Origin: Pomphorhynchus laevis
Taxonomy: Eukaryota; Acanthocephala; Palaeacanthocephala; Echinorhynchida; Pomphorhynchidae
NCBI GenBank assembly: GCA_012934845.2
Contig: WNNJ02002415.1
Span: 1 to 64,000, forward strand
Direction: 5' to 3'
DNA length: 64,000 nucleotides
The position numbers and the translations under genes are program-made. The notes beneath the pieces were generated by a model. The model searched no databases, was not told where the DNA came from, and saw nothing but the letters and a program-made list of their open reading frames with translations. Of this stretch, positions 13,294-26,789 are shown piece after piece (position 1 is the stretch's first letter; every line of letters begins with the position of its first letter).

Positions 13294-13378
13294 CATTCAA
13301 GTAGTGGTTGTGCTCACGTTAAAGATGACGAAAATGGTCATCTAGTGTACCTCGTTGGTGATATGATTCAAGGACGAT
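13294..13378 (+). CDS. LAMMER/CLK kinase exon
   Basis: Acceptor TTTTTAG, donor GTAAGT. Translates to HSSSGCAHVKDDENGHLVYLVGDMIQGR plus one base. The DDENGHL...GD stretch is the conserved lead-in to the CLK kinase domain. The split codon is completed by AT of the next exon to give Y of YEI. Confidence 0.9.
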
Positions 13379-13389
13379 GTAAGTGCTTT

Positions 13390-16300
13390 TCTCTATGTCA
13401 AATTTAATGACAATTATTTTTAGCCGATAGTTCTCCAGTTTAATTACATCTCTTTTAAATTTGTTCTTTGTTTAAACTTTATTATTTATAAAAACAATTT
13501 AGTTGAACAATGTTGTCATTTCAAAAAAAAAACAATTCTGTGAACACTCAGAATACTACATCTACTAGTTTAGATCATATTACTGACTGAACCTTTTATT
13601 ATAATTTGTTACAGGTTTAATTTACTGAGTTTGTAAAAATGTATCATCTCATCAATGATTTTCTTTATACCTCACGTTATTATTTGCGCAAACGATTAAT
13701 TTGCAAGCATTTCTTACGTGCTTGTTCATAATCTTTACGCGCAGTATTTTTAGCATATTTATAGAATCCTGTGTTTACGAAGAATTCCCTCTGCTTATTT
13801 TTATGGGTTGAAACTTTGAAAAATTTCAAGCCAAATATATCGCATTCAAATAATACAGAATTTATAATATCATTTTCTCATTTGTTTGTGATTTTTAATG
13901 CTCACTATCTTTGCCGTTCATTTTACTACTTGCTGCTACATTTAATGTTCTCCGATTATGAATATTATTTTTAAATTTTAAATCTGTAGATTTAAAAAAT
14001 TTAAATAATTAACAAATTAATTGAATGATTGAACCACTTGAAGACTCTTGACTTTTATTGTAACGATTAATTGTTTATTTTTAATTGAATGATTTGTAAT
14101 AAATAAATTTATTATAAAAACTCCAGATTTTGATATAATTTTATAAAATAAATGTGAATAAATCTTATAAAATAAATTTTGATGGCATGAGCTATTATCC
14201 ATCCATTAGTTTAATAAAATAATAAAAAGTTATTTTTATATTGCTCCTTGTTTTAATCATTCAGTTAGATAAAAAGCATAAAAATAATGGCCTTAATTTA
14301 GAATATTACAAAATAAAATTTAAAATATAAAATGTTTTATTTTTAAAACATTAATTTAATGTTTAGACTACAATTAGAAATATGTTTATACCTTAATATT
14401 ATATGAAATAATATAAAAATATTTTTTATAAAAATATCATAATATGTTTATAAAAATATAAACATATAAGTATGTTTATATTTATATATTTAATATATAT
14501 TGAATATAAGTATCTTTAATGAATATTTTTATTTTCAAACCACTTTATAGTTTATATTATTTGATAAACATACTAGTTACTGCGTTTGAAGACATAATTT
14601 TTCATAATAATATTTTTAAGAATTATTTTCAAAATACTACATACTATAATTAATTTGAAATCCATTTATAATCAGTTTGCTATCATTAATAAGCTTATCA
14701 CCAAAAATATTATTGAAAAATATTGCAGATACGTTAAAAATGTTATAGAATAGAAATTAGTAATTTATACATCAAGTTTAAATTATTAATTTGTTACTTT
14801 TTTAAAAATTACTTTTTAAATATTACTTTTAAAAAGTAAAAATCATACATTTTAAAAATATATTTATAATTAATCAAGATTTGCTTTCGTATCATAGTGA
14901 ACTTTCTTAAGATTGATGGACATTATAGACACGAGTAATTCAATTATATTTATAATTTTTTGTCTAATTATACAAAATATTATTATTTATAAATAATCAA
15001 AATTTATTGTATAATTTATTTATTTTATTTTTGTTATTTTCTGATTAAAATAGCAAAGTATTGTATAATATATTAGTAAAGTTAATGCAATATGCCATAC
15101 TCACGTGCATTCAATATTATTCCCTGATGGACATAATATTTAGTAATGTAACACTTTTAGATATGAATAAATGTTTAGCACATAAGGACGCTCGCTCTTC
15201 GAAATTAATTCTCGGTAACATTAACCGTATCCGCCTTTTTATTGATTTCCGTTATTGTATGTCTCTTCTACCATTGCTTCTTTAACAAACTGTAAACGTT
15301 TGTGTTTTTCGTCGTTAATATAATTAATTTATTGAACACTTCGTGAGAAATTATTAATTTAATTAATAATTAAATTACGATAGATTATCAATTAATATCA
15401 CAATTAGCTTTTGTCTTAATGAAAAGTTGTACATTGTAATGCCAACATGGATTTTTATTTTGTATCTATCGATAATAATGCCTCCGATTAGCTTTACGTG
15501 TGCTTCTTTATACAATGCTTATAGGCATTATTTCAATAGCATATAAATACTGCTATCGAGTAGGTGGTAGCCTTCCCCGTGGGTGATCTTAATAATTAGT
15601 ATTTCAATTGGTTTTATGCAGTCTGACCTGTTAAAATGAAACAGTCGATTTACTAAAGTTTAGATGCTTGGCAAGTGTTTGTTTTTCTATTGAAATTTTA
15701 GTTGATATTTGTCTACCTACTGGTAATTTTTATGTAATTTTTGAATATTAAGCATAAATAATGTAAATTATTTAATTTACAATTCAGCGTGCCTGTTAGA
15801 GGTCGCTCGAGACGGAAACCTTCCAACTTAACGATACTGAAATATCACAAACTATACAATTTTTTTCTGTAACTTTTATATGCATTTTTATTATGTATAT
15901 TTACAATTAAATATTTAATTTTATTTTGTCGCACGACTGTGTTAATTTCGTTATCTGTTTAGTAAAAATAAATTTAATTATTTATCATCAATGTTATTGA
16001 TGAATGGCATTGATGACGTTCCCACTGCTATTCAACACTAGAAGATTGTGGAATATATATTTTTCGCCTAAATATAGAACTTTCTAATAAAAATGTTTTT
16101 TTTTATTTATCAGTATAAATATTATTGTGATCTATCTTTTAAATAAGTATTAATTAGCGATCATTTGGACGTTTCATTTTAAAAATATGCAGCTCTTGTG
16201 GACTATATCTTTAAAATTAATTACGCGAACAAATCAATTTACGAAATATAACAGCTAGAAAACAAATTTATAAAAATATGCTGTTAGATTTAACAGTTAG

Positions 16301-17430
16301 ATTCTTGTATTTATGAAATAGGTCTAAGTTTATACTTGCTTAGTCGCTGTTATTTTAAATTGTTAAAAGTTTAAGATAATTTTTAGCAATTTAATTGAAA
16401 GTAAAAAGAACTTATTTAATAAAGCAAATAAAATGTAAATAATTTATTATATACTTATCTATTCTATTAGCAAACGTTCAGATAATAGAAATCAATATGC
16501 CATGATGTTAGAATTTAGAGGAGAAAGTTCTTCAATTAAAACTTCAAAATTTATAAACTCATTATAAACTAAAATAATCTATCTTTCCATCCGAGAAACG
16601 GTTTTTCTGATATAGACCATCCAACTCATCCGATCATTCACTTAATTCGGCTTGACCTGTCAAAATGATACTGTCAATAATCATTGCATCATATCAAAAA
16701 CGCATCGATTTTTATCTAGACAAATGGCAAAAAGTTGCTAACTCTAATCGTTCATGTATATAGTAGACGTTAAAATATCATAATCAAAAACATGCCATCT
16801 CTTAACTCGTATGTTTGAATTGGCAACATTCAAATTAGCATCCTTACCCCTACTCTTTTAGCCCTTGTTATTATTGTTCAATAATAAGTTGTCAGTAGAA
16901 TAAATCAGATAAGATAACTGAGCGTATGTATTCTATGTAATTTATATATTTTAAATAAATAAAAATAACTATGAATAATTCTAAATAATTATATATGATT
17001 GTGCACAATTAATAAAAATAAATTTTATTGATCAAAAATTTAAAATAAAAATGAATTTTTATGAATTGAATAATAAATAATAGCGAACCTGGGTCCGTGC
17101 TACCCATATACAATGTTTTATGTTTTATTTGTTTTCTTTCTAGATGGTTTATAATGACATTAGTTTAATATCGAAAATTTTCGATAATACGATATTTTAT
17201 AATAAATAATATACGATGTATTCTATAAAGAATATACGATGCTCTCTATAAAAAATATATATAATCAAATATTTTTTTTTATTTTTCAAATTGTAAATTT
17301 TTGAGTTTTTTATAATTATTTAAATCTGTATCAAATGTTGTTATTTAATAAAATTTAGCTTCAAATTATACTTTAATTTTGAATCGCCTGATTAATTTAG
17401 ATTCATTTAATTTTTATCGCTACAATTAAA
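13390..17430. other. Kinase intron without recognised genes
   Basis: About 4 kb of AT-rich DNA. Apart from a decayed PLE-B tail end at about 16900-17100 (AGATAAGATAACTGAGCG), no coding region or RNA gene was recognised. Short open frames here have no recognisable domains and are treated as chance. Confidence 0.6.
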
Positions 17431-17443
17431 TCTAATTGTTTAG

Positions 17444-17510
17444 ATGAAATTCGAAAACCCCTCGGCGAAGGCACGTTTGGTCGTGTTGTTGAAGTAATCG
17501 ATCGACAGGG
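17444..17510 (+). CDS. LAMMER/CLK kinase exon with glycine-rich loop
   Basis: Joined to the previous exon it reads YEIRKPLGEGTFGRVVEVIDRQG. GEGTFGRVV is the ATP-binding glycine loop (subdomain I). Acceptor TTTAG before 17444, donor GTATTT after 17510. Ends two bases into a Gly codon finished by T at 19383. Confidence 0.95.
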
Positions 17511-18559
17511 GTATTTTGAATTCGAAATTTAATTCCGATTAAATTTGATATTTTGTTAGCTCTTGTCAATTTTGTTATGTTCTCGAATAAAATTTACGAG
17601 TTTGTCATAAATTTGACAATTTTGTTAAATAAGTACTAGTTAAATTACTTTACATAGAATATATTATTTTCGAATTTATTTGTATGTATAAATATATTTA
17701 TATTATATATAATATACATAGAATATATTTATATTTTCTGATATTTGTCTCAATCACATTGTAGGTATGATTAAATATATTAAATATATAATATATTAAT
17801 TGATTGCATAATAAAATACATGTATATCAAAGATAAAAATATATCGGATATTAATATTTATTATTATACGTATGATATATATAATATATAGTATATATAA
17901 AAAGTGTATTAATAAAAAAGTAGTCTACTTTTTTGAAAGTAGTCTACTTATTGTTTAAAACGATAACACATTATTTTAATTTTTGTTTAAAAGATTGTAC
18001 ATATTTTGTTTGATCACGAATTGGTTTGTGTTTTATAATAGATTTAAGATTTTGATTATTTTATACGATTTTGTTTGGAATTGTTTATATCAACTCTAGC
18101 ATCTCGAAACGGGATTCGGTAAATAATTAAGGTTTTCCGTCATTCGATAGTATTCATTTCCTAAATTCAAAAATAATAAAATTACAAATGTAATTGATTG
18201 TAGTTTGTCAATCAATACAATATTTGGTCAACACTGTCATATGTTAGTTTGCCAGAAAATATTTGGATGTTTGTTAAAAATTGTTTTTATTTTATTTGAC
18301 ATACCGTATGTTACATTTTTATCTTTCCTTATATAAACTGAATATTTTGATTCTTTTTAAGAAAATTAATAAAGTTTAATGCAATTTAAAACAATTCCAC
18401 ATTACTTTGATAAAATTGTTCTTAAATATTCTTTGAATCTGCATTCCAATAATTAGTTTATAATTTCCAGTGCCGATTCATCCCCATATTTATTTTGTTT
18501 TCAGCTTATATTTTCATAGATGACAGTAAATTATAATTGCAAAAAGTAATTTAACTTAA

Positions 18560-18975
18560 TTGTAAAAAGAGCAATGTCCAAAACAAAGTTCTTGTACATC
18601 CTCATCATCTTGGTTGTCAACTTACCACTAGGCAATCATGTTATTGCCCTTTTGAGCTGTCGCCAGAATAGTCCCCGGTAACTTGCTTTAATCTGTTTCC
18701 TATCTCCTTAACAAAAGCCAAAACCGAAGGGCCTAGTGATCCATAAGTCTCCACTCCAAAGGGGCAAAATATGTGGGACATCGTCAAGTCGGTATATTTC
18801 AGCCGTGTCCGCTCTTCGGCATATGAAGCTGCGTTGCCCGTTCGTCTGCTGCGTTCCTAATATTGCTGGCTGCTAGGGTGTTTACACAGGTGGCGTCGAA
18901 TATCAAACATATCCCTTCACGCCTAGGGAAAATTGTGACTCCATCAGTACGTCGACCGTCTTATCTGCATACGTT
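18560..18975 (-). mobile_element. LINE C-terminal fragment
   Basis: On the minus strand the frames read like the end of a restriction-like-endonuclease LINE: a DGV(T)IFPRREGICLIFDATCVNT block followed by AASNIRNAADERATQLHMPKS. This is the segment that follows the KRPD motif in the LINE at 20024-22811, so it is probably a related copy's 3' end. It is short and broken. Confidence 0.55.
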
Positions 18976-19382
18976 GGATGGCTTTTAGTTGTAAATTACA
19001 ATTTGTTTTCTCTATCTTTTTGTTTTTTATTTTTTAGATTTGTTTTTTTTAGCTCAAATTAATTCATTTAAGTATGCTTTACTTAAAATTTGGTTATTTC
19101 TAATGTACGTATCGTAGATTAAAATTCTTTGGCTTCGATACCATTTCAAGTTTAAAGTTTTATGTTTATTCCCAAAATAATAGAATTTTTTTAATACACA
19201 TACTTTTTCCGGGTAAACAAATTTTTTCGTTTGTTATTTAATACCGCTAAACACTTTTTCGGGTTAAGGATTCTAAATTTAGTACTATAAGTTTTGGTCT
19301 CCAAATAAAGTGAAGATAATTTATGATTACAAATATTATTAAATGTTTTTTGTTATTTGATATAATAATTGTTTTTATTAAG

Positions 19383-19502
19383 TTCATCGAGAAGACGTGT
19401 TGCCTTGAAAATTATAAAAAATGTCGAGAAATACCGCGAAGCTGCGAAACTGGAAATAAATGTTTTAAAAAAGATTAACGAACTTGACCCACAAGGAAGA
19501 TT
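19383..19502 (+). CDS. LAMMER/CLK kinase exon with the ATP-anchoring lysine
   Basis: Reads [43 protein letters not shown] carries the subdomain II lysine and AAKLEINVL the alphaC glutamate. It matches the CLK pattern RHVAVKIVKNVDRYCEAARSEI. Donor GTAAGT at 19503. Confidence 0.95.
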
Positions 19503-19568
19503 GTAAGTGTATAGCGATCATCTAATCATTTTATTATGACATTTTATCATTACGATTGCTAAATTTAG

Positions 19569-19659
19569 TTTGTGCATTTTAATGCTTGACTGGTTCGATT
19601 TCCACGGTCATATATGTATAGCTTTTGAAATCATGGGATTAAGCGTGTTTGATTTTCTG
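19569..19659 (+). CDS. LAMMER/CLK kinase exon (subdomains IV-V)
   Basis: Reads [31 protein letters not shown], matching CLK [25 protein letters not shown]. The intron before it is only 66 bases (19503-19568). Donor GTAAGT at 19660. Confidence 0.95.
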
Positions 19660-20023
19660 GTAAGTTTGCTATCATATGTGGATTATATAATATATTATGT
19701 ATTTAATATGTATTATCAAATATATATGTATATTTAATATGTATACATACAAATATTAGTATACTTGTATATGTATATCATGGAATATTTTTAATATTTA
19801 TGATTTTAATAATATTATACTAATATTATTAATATAAGTATTAATATCTAATATAATATTTGTAATATTAAATTATAATGTTGTATAAGTATTAATATTA
19901 TATAATATTAATATAATTAATATTATTTTAATATTTTATAAAAATATAATATTATATAAAAGTTAGATTTACTTAAAAATGAATCATATACAAAATAAGC
20001 ATTTCAAGGGAGATTAATGAAGT

Positions 20024-22811
20024 TTATTTCTGATCGCAATCTTGCATGCTCTGTTCGATACATACTGCGTTGCCCTGTTGAACTGCCAAACTTAGTCTTA
20101 TGAATAGAAAAGACCCCGATCGACGTTCGTCGGTACTCCTATTCAATCGCCTGCCAAGTTCATCCAAATATTTAGTGGTGTATGATCCTATCACACCTAA
20201 AGACTCTAGGTGTGATAGGATCATGCATATTTCCTTCGTTTTTTAACTTCAGCTGAGGCTGACGCAGTGCATGCGCTGTTTGTGGTCATGTGCTGGTAAC
20301 TCTTGGCCAAGGTGTTTACACACCTGGCATCCCAGAGCTACTTCCTCTATACCATAAAACCAAGGTGCATTCGTCAGGACGCTTTCCACCATTTCGACAA
20401 ATACCGCTCGGTTCCAACCGACTTGGGAAACCGGCTGTCAGTTGAGCCATGCGTATAATTCCGGTCATCTCGTTGTAACGGCTATGACGAGATATTTTGC
20501 GTGGGCAGTCAAGGCCATGTGCGTTCGAAACAGTAGTCGTTACGCCGCATTTACATGTACAGGGCTGAATGAACAAATTCCAATCATCAGTGCAATTGAT
20601 ATTGAGAAGCCATAGTCGTTCATTCTTGTTACCACTGCAGTAATGGGTAGAGAGTTGAGGAAATCTGGAATGTGGTGAAGCAGCGGTCAAGATACTGGTT
20701 CGGTTTACAGAAGAGAGCGAACTCGATCGAAGGTCACGTTGGGATTTTTTTAAACTGAGTGATAACATCTTATTTGGGATGAATTTTCCAATGCCATCTC
20801 ACTCGACGTTAAAGTCTACCAGCTGTTAGTGGCCTTGGCGAGCAGTTCTTTATGCGTTTCTCCCATTAAGAAGGAATGACCTCCTAAAATAACACCAGAG
20901 AGTTAGCTGTAGTCATTCGGGAAAAATGTACGTAGAGAGTGAAGTGTCTCGAATTGTTAAATGCCGATTCTGCCATGTTTAACGGGAAAAACTTGTTTCC
21001 ATTCGCTATTGTTCACTGGCATGTTGATGACCGATTGAAAAGTATTGCACAACGTTTCATCGTATGTCTTTGAGGAGTCAGCTAAGAAACACGAAGCAGA
21101 TCGTAAAAGATACGTAAGCTTAGGAATATTATAAAAGTTTCTTAAAATAGAAGTGGCATCCTGCCCCGATAGTTTTGTCAGACGCAAACTGACTAATTTT
21201 AATCTGAATATAAAATTATCCAGATGCTCACTTACAAATTCAATTGAGCCAATTAGTGATCCTAGTAATGTTGAATTTTTTGAATCAATAACAATCCACT
21301 CGTGTGGCTTGTCTGACAAGGCGCATTTTATATTTTGGTCCTTTGCTATTATCTCGCACTTCGATGGGTTGAGCTCCAATCCAAGATTCTCACCAGGAAC
21401 TGAATAAGGCGAATATCGGCCAGAATATCTTCTATTTGCCGTTCAATGTACAATCATCCATATACCAGACCCGGAAAGGAGATTTTCCCCGCCTGCGATT
21501 TTATTTATTGTGAGCGAAAATATAAAAGGGTCAATCGGATCTCCCCGTTGAACAACCTCTAGTGAGTCTATAATGTGATCTCCGTGGAAAAGGCACGATG
21601 GGCTACTGTAGCACGTATTGACGAAACAGGATATATTTGGAAGCTTGTTCTGAACGCATCGCAACACCTTAGCTCTGCTAGGCAGTTAGATGCATTTGAG
21701 AAATCTAATTTTACCATGGCATAGCCTGGCATGACATGGTGCTGTAGAAATAATCTGGCAGCATGTACGGTGTCCTCAGCGCCGCCTGGAGCACCTACAC
21801 CTAATTATTGTGCCGCAAAATCGTTAATTAATAGGTCAACGACGTGACGAGCAGCAAGATACCCACAAGTCGACGAAGCGAGCATCCGAAGCGAGCACTC
21901 GTCTGTTACTGTAAAATTGCAGTTGAATTTGCCTGTAGAGGTTTCGCTATTATGCACGTCTTCTGCTGTTATCAGATCAATAGAATATATAGTATTGTAT
22001 CCTAAAACATCTCTCAGCCTGCTATCACAGAAGACTTACCGATTTTAACTTCTTGATTGCTTAGGTAGGTGTTTGTCTTGCGAAGTTGCTTCGTCTCTTC
22101 TGAGGGCTCCACGAAAGACTTGTCGCTAATCACAAGTCTAATGGCACCTCTCACATCTCCATCTTTCAATTTCTCTGTTACTCTCTTGCTCAGCCACTCT
22201 GACTCTTGGTTAGGTACTTTCGGCTTTCTTCTTCTATTAGATTCTTGGTAGCGCTCAGGGCACCCAGAGGTAATACCGTTTAAAGACATACAGGCTTCTT
22301 TGAGCAAAACTGTTCAACTGTTCTCGTGATTGCCCTCTGCCGATGTAGGAACCCCAAGTACCATCTTCGAAAAGGAAAGCAAAAAAATCCATGCCTGCTC
22401 GTTGCTGGCGTCCGATACAATTGCCGACAATAACATAAAGAGACGCATTGCTATTGTCGGACGGACAGCGCGTGGTATTCTTTAAACCGTACTCACGTTT
22501 TTGCGCATTAATTGATCAAGGCTCCAATACGTTGAGCCTAAACTAACATCCGAGCCTTTAGCCTCGCAGTCTGTGTGGCCTTGTTGAACGCTAGCATCGC
22601 ACCAATTTGATACAGACGAGGGCAGACCAACGCCTTGACAACTTATGCCGCTTCCATGTTTGCGTAACACGCCCTTTGACGTTATTGAAAAAGCTAAATC
22701 ACAAGTGGGGCATTTTCCACGTTTGTCGTTCTGGTAGACTGGTTCTTCGACTGTTGCTTGCCTTCCTTCTGATTGATTTTCTCTTCCGTCGTCCAACCGC
22801 AATGTTTCCAT
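20024..22811 (-). mobile_element. LINE with restriction-like endonuclease, second family, degenerate
   Basis: Minus-strand order: an N-terminal zinc-finger-like CPTCDLAFSITSKGVLRKHG (about 22720-22640); RT remnants with VQRGDPIDPFIFSLTINKI (about 21570-21500) and LNPSKCEI (about 21370); a zinc knuckle CTCKCG...HGLDC (about 20560-20510) followed by RHSRYN, LEPSGICRNGGKRPDECTL; and the terminus LGVIGSYTTKYLDELGRRL with RLSLAVQQGNAVCI (20224-20024). The KRPD...TL block with its later W/F-D is the presumed endonuclease core. The coding region is broken into at least six frames. It differs from the 7160-10181 family in the endonuclease region. It is antisense in a kinase intron. Confidence 0.75.
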
Positions 22812-23195
22812 TCAGTAATATAGTTAGTTTTAGCTGCTCGTTGACTGCAATTCTAAATTTTCTTATGTAATCAATTGATTGATACTTATAGCTTTATACA
22901 ATAATTGTATTGCTTCTAAACCCTTTTAAATAATTCGACTTTTATAATTATCTTAAGTTAATATAATAACTTAAATAGCTATTATAATTATTTTAATAAT
23001 CAAGAATTCTTTTATATAAAAAAATTATAAATATAATTTATATATAATCCTTTTTTATATAATAATATTACAAATATTATTCATGTGATACCATGAACCA
23101 TTTTGATTTAGACATTAGTGACTTTTTTGGTGACTATTTTGTTGCCACAATGGCGACATTGTATCGCCATTGTTGCAAAATAGTAAATATTATAT

Positions 23196-23860
23196 TGAAA
23201 TAGTTAATATTAATATGATATAGTTAATTTTCTCTCTAATTTTATCTAATATATAAGTTTTCCAGCTGTTTATTTTTGATGTATTTAATCTTCTACTATT
23301 AATCAACTTATTAAAGTAAGCATTTAAGTCATAATATAACGAATTGTAAATTCTATTTCTATTGTTATTATTATTTATTCTATATTTATAACTTTTTGAT
23401 AGCATTTTCCTTAATTCATTGTTTTCAATTAATTCTAGATTATGAGTGCATATATGTTCATTTATTTTATCAAAATTAAGACTTTTCCAATTGCATTCAG
23501 TTTCTATAATGTTACTAATATTATCGTTACATATAAATTTCAATATATTATAATCACAAATTTTTCGTACTAATGTCGGTAACAACTTATACCTTATTTT
23601 AGGAATATATTTACTTAAATCTGATCCTATTATTTCTTCACTTTTAGAATTATTTAAAAGACTACCTATATTTATGCTATCTATAATTTATTAATGAATT
23701 TTGTGGTCGGTGTATATTTTTTATTGTTATTATTAACAATTATTGTCCGATAAAGCTTTTAGTCGAGGAGATGAAAGCATCAGTGCGGAAATAATTTAAA
23801 TATATATTTTACACTTGATTTTCAAATGCTGGGGATGCGAGCCTATTAGAATTGAAACCT
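23196..23860 (-). mobile_element. PLE-B 5' fragment
   Basis: Minus orientation. The 5' UTR (23860-23690) is nearly identical to that at 26590-26420. It contains a small hairpin, GATG-CTTT-CATC in element orientation, and TCCTCGACTAAAAGC. Coding sequence follows (23585-23190): LPTLVRKICDYNILKFICNDN, TECNWKSLNFDKINEHIC, then KSYKYR. Only the N-terminal 130 codons are present, so this copy is truncated on its 3' side. Confidence 0.8.
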
Positions 23861-24040
23861 TGAATATATTTTTAAAAATTAAAAAAAATTGCATTTATTG
23901 TTTTCAGGTGCTCTTTCATTAGTTAACTCTGATATTAATATCAAAGATATAATCAGTAATTTTTGTCAATTTATTAACACCCATTAAAATGATTAATTTC
24001 ATCAACTATTTGCTTCTTTATCTGCTCTAAATTTGTTTAG

Positions 24041-24341
24041 AAAGACAATAACTACCTTCCATATACTATGGAGAATGTTCGACATTTAGGTTATCAATTG
24101 TGCCAAGCAGTCAACTTCCTACATTGCAATCACATAACTCATACCGATCTAAAACCTGAAAATATACTCTTTATCGATTCATCTTACGACGCTGTTTATA
24201 ATTCCAAAAAGAAGAGAGAAGAACGTTTTGTCCGGTGCACTCGAATAAAATTAATCGATTTCGGATCAGCTACTTTCGATTGGGAACACCACAGTACAAT
24301 TGTGTCTACTCGACATTATCGAGCACCTGAAGTTATTCTAG
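24041..24341 (+). CDS. LAMMER/CLK kinase exon with catalytic loop
   Basis: This largest kinase exon reads [20 protein letters not shown], then [14 protein letters not shown] (HRD-equivalent HTD catalytic loop), [12 protein letters not shown] (DFG) and [18 protein letters not shown] (activation and P+1 loop). The [19 protein letters not shown] stretch is diagnostic of the LAMMER/CLK family. All catalytic residues are present. Acceptor TTTAG, donor GTTAGT; it ends one base into Glu. Confidence 0.97.
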
Positions 24342-24410
24342 GTTAGTTAATTTCACTTTATGATTTAAACATAATTTATTATAAATTGACTGTTCACTCA
24401 TTGATTTCTT

Positions 24411-24537
24411 TTATTTATTAGTGGAGTGAGTGAAATATATGTTTTTATATCGAATTTTGGCTAGAAAACAGTTGACTATACAAAATTCGATATTTAAAAT
24501 AAAAAATTTCTATTTTAATCTCTCCACTAATAAATAA
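24411..24537. mobile_element. Small foldback/MITE-like element
   Basis: Perfect 16-bp terminal inverted repeats (TTATTTATTAGTGGAG at 24411-24426, complement at 24522-24537). There is also a perfect 13-bp inner inverted repeat (ATATCGAATTTTG at 24448-24460, complement at 24481-24493). It is about 127 bp long and has no coding capacity. It could be a miniature DNA transposon or simply an RNA/DNA hairpin in the intron. No clear target duplication was seen. Confidence 0.55.
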
Positions 24538-24859
24538 TAAAACATTATCACTATGATCAGCAAAATCATGCTTTCTATCTTGACTTTTCATTAATTGAAT
24601 TAAACTTATTAAGATTTAACGACAATTTATGCTTGTATTTAATTTATCCCGAGTCCCTTGAATGTAAGAATAAAATGAATTACACTTAACTACACAACTA
24701 TAACTAAAATCTTATCTTTTTGCTCCAGCGTCTTTAGCAATTATTACTTATAATATTACTTATCTAAATTTCTAATTTGATTTCACTATTTTTAAGATCA
24801 CAATATAATTTTCATTTTATTTCAAATTTAAATTATTTTTATTAATAAAGAATTATAGG

Positions 24860-25240
24860 AGCTGGATCAAAGAAAGGAGGAAATTTTTTTTTGATATTTC
24901 ACTAGCATCTCATGTAGCATATTTCTATTGTTCGCATATTTATCTGTTATCATCTTCAGAAAATTTCAATTATATTTTTAACGGTAGTAATTGCCAAAAT
25001 ATAGTAAACATGTTTATCTCAAAGAATATTGTACTGATTCCTTCAAATGAATAGAGTCTTATAGAGGAATAACATGAATTTTACACAAAGTTAAAATTTT
25101 TAAATAAATTTTTAATTATTGTTAAATCATTAAATTAATTTGTAATTTATAATGATGCTGAGTCTTAATCAGCAAAATTCCGATTCATATCTTAGCGTTC
25201 CATAAATTAAATTAAAACTAATGACTAGTTCAGTAATTAC
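24860..25240 (-). repeat. About 380-bp unit inserted in PLE-B; inverted second copy at 33131-33470
   Basis: This block is nearly the reverse complement of 33131-33470. In both places it abuts the same PLE-B position (the LTKIKP-encoding region), so the two loci share one insertion event or descend from one composite copy. Its far end carries a degenerate PLE-type hammerhead core (CTGAAGATGATAAC in element orientation) and, here only, GGAGCTGGATCAAAG, which also occurs near 37200, 40680 and 53670. Confidence 0.7.
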
Positions 25241-25254
25241 CAGAGTTTTTTGTT

Positions 25255-26590
25255 AGATAGGCGTTATAATTATTAGAACATATATATAGATAGGCGTTAT
25301 AATTATTATAACATATATATGTATATCTTTTTCCGAATATAAGATTAATTAATTTTACTAACGCTTCTTTAATATCTACTAAATCTAGGTTTGTATAAAG
25401 AGTACTAAAATCGTATGTATTTATATTTTGAAAATTTTATTCATTTTGTCTGTTCTAAAAATTCTTTTGTAGAATTAATACTGAAATAGTGTTTTATACC
25501 AGTATTAATTTCGATTACCTTGCAATATTTTTTAAAATGTGCTTTAATTACTTTAAGTATTTTATTCATATAGACAGAAAGTGGTTTTAATGTACATTTA
25601 AACGCACTACATATGAACCTAGGTTTTATTGGATTTTTATGTAATTTCGGATTCCAATATAATATAGGTATAGTTTTATTATCTGATTCAATTTTTATAC
25701 CCTTTTTATCCATTATAGAACAGTGACTTGTAATAATTGTTTCTAAACTCAACTCACTACGTTCATATGTTGGATTTACATTTAAATCATTAGAATTAAC
25801 CTCTTTCACTAGTATATCATAATAAAGCTTTTCGCATATGAAGACAAAGTTATTACTAGCTTTATCAATAGTTGTTATTATATAGCTATGCTTTAATTTA
25901 TTAAGTTCTTTATACATATCTTTATTAATCTCATCTTTCCTTTTATAATTGTTTGTTATTTTCATTTTCTCTCTAATTTTATCTAATATATAAGTTTTCC
26001 AACTGTTTATTTTTGATGTATTTAATCTTCTACTATTAATCAACTTATCAAAGTAAGCATTTAAGTCATAATATAACGAATTGTAAATTCTATTTTTATT
26101 GTTATTATTATTTTTCCTATATTTATAACTTTTTGATAGCATTTTCCTTAATTCATTGTTTTCAATTAATTCTAGATTGTGGGTACATATATGTTTTTTT
26201 TTATCAAAATAAAGACTTTTCCAATTGCATTCAGTTTCTATAATGTTACTAATATTATCGTTACATATAAATTTCAATATATTATAATTACAAATTTTTC
26301 GTACTAATGTCGGTAACAACTTATACCTTATTTTAGGAATATATTTACTTAAATCTGATCCTATTATTTCTTCACTTTTAGAATTATTTAAAAGACTACC
26401 TATATTTATGCTATCTATAATTTATTAATGAATTTTGTGGTCGGTGTATATTTTTTATTGTTATTATTAACAATTATTGTCCGATAAAGCTTTTAGTCGA
26501 GGAGATAGAAGCATCAGTGCGGAAATAATTTAAATATATATTTTACACTTGATTTTCAAATGCTGGGGATGCGAGCCTATTAGAATTGAA
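25255..26590 (-). mobile_element. PLE-B 5' half with 5' UTR
   Basis: Minus orientation. The 5' UTR (26590-26420) is followed by a 292-codon frame (26319-25441). It has the N-terminal region, KINSWKTYILDKIREK, TTIDKASNNFVFICEK, then LYWNPKLHKNPIKPRFICSA and TLKPLSVYMNKILKVIKAHF. The sequence continues toward the RT palm (TYDFSTLYTNL region, about 25430-25350) and ends where the 24860-25240 unit is inserted. The copy is fairly young, with about one to three breaks in this half. Confidence 0.85.
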
Positions 26591-26789
26591 CATATAATAA
26601 CTTATTATAATAATTTTTATATAAAATAAAAATTATTGTCTGATTATAGTATTTTATATTATAATAACTGTCTATTATACAACTTAACCTATCATATGCC
26701 ATCCACATGTACACGGTATTAGATACACTACACCTGCGGTATTATTAATATTTATTAATAATACAATTATTATTAATATTTAATTAATC

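Noticed and set aside
13771-15285. Short open frames in the kinase intron
   Set aside because: AT-rich chance frames without any recognisable domain or splice context.
23700-23860. Hammerhead in the PLE-B 5' UTR (ACTGATGC...)
   Set aside because: Only a small hairpin is present; no GAAA strand or stem II partner was found.
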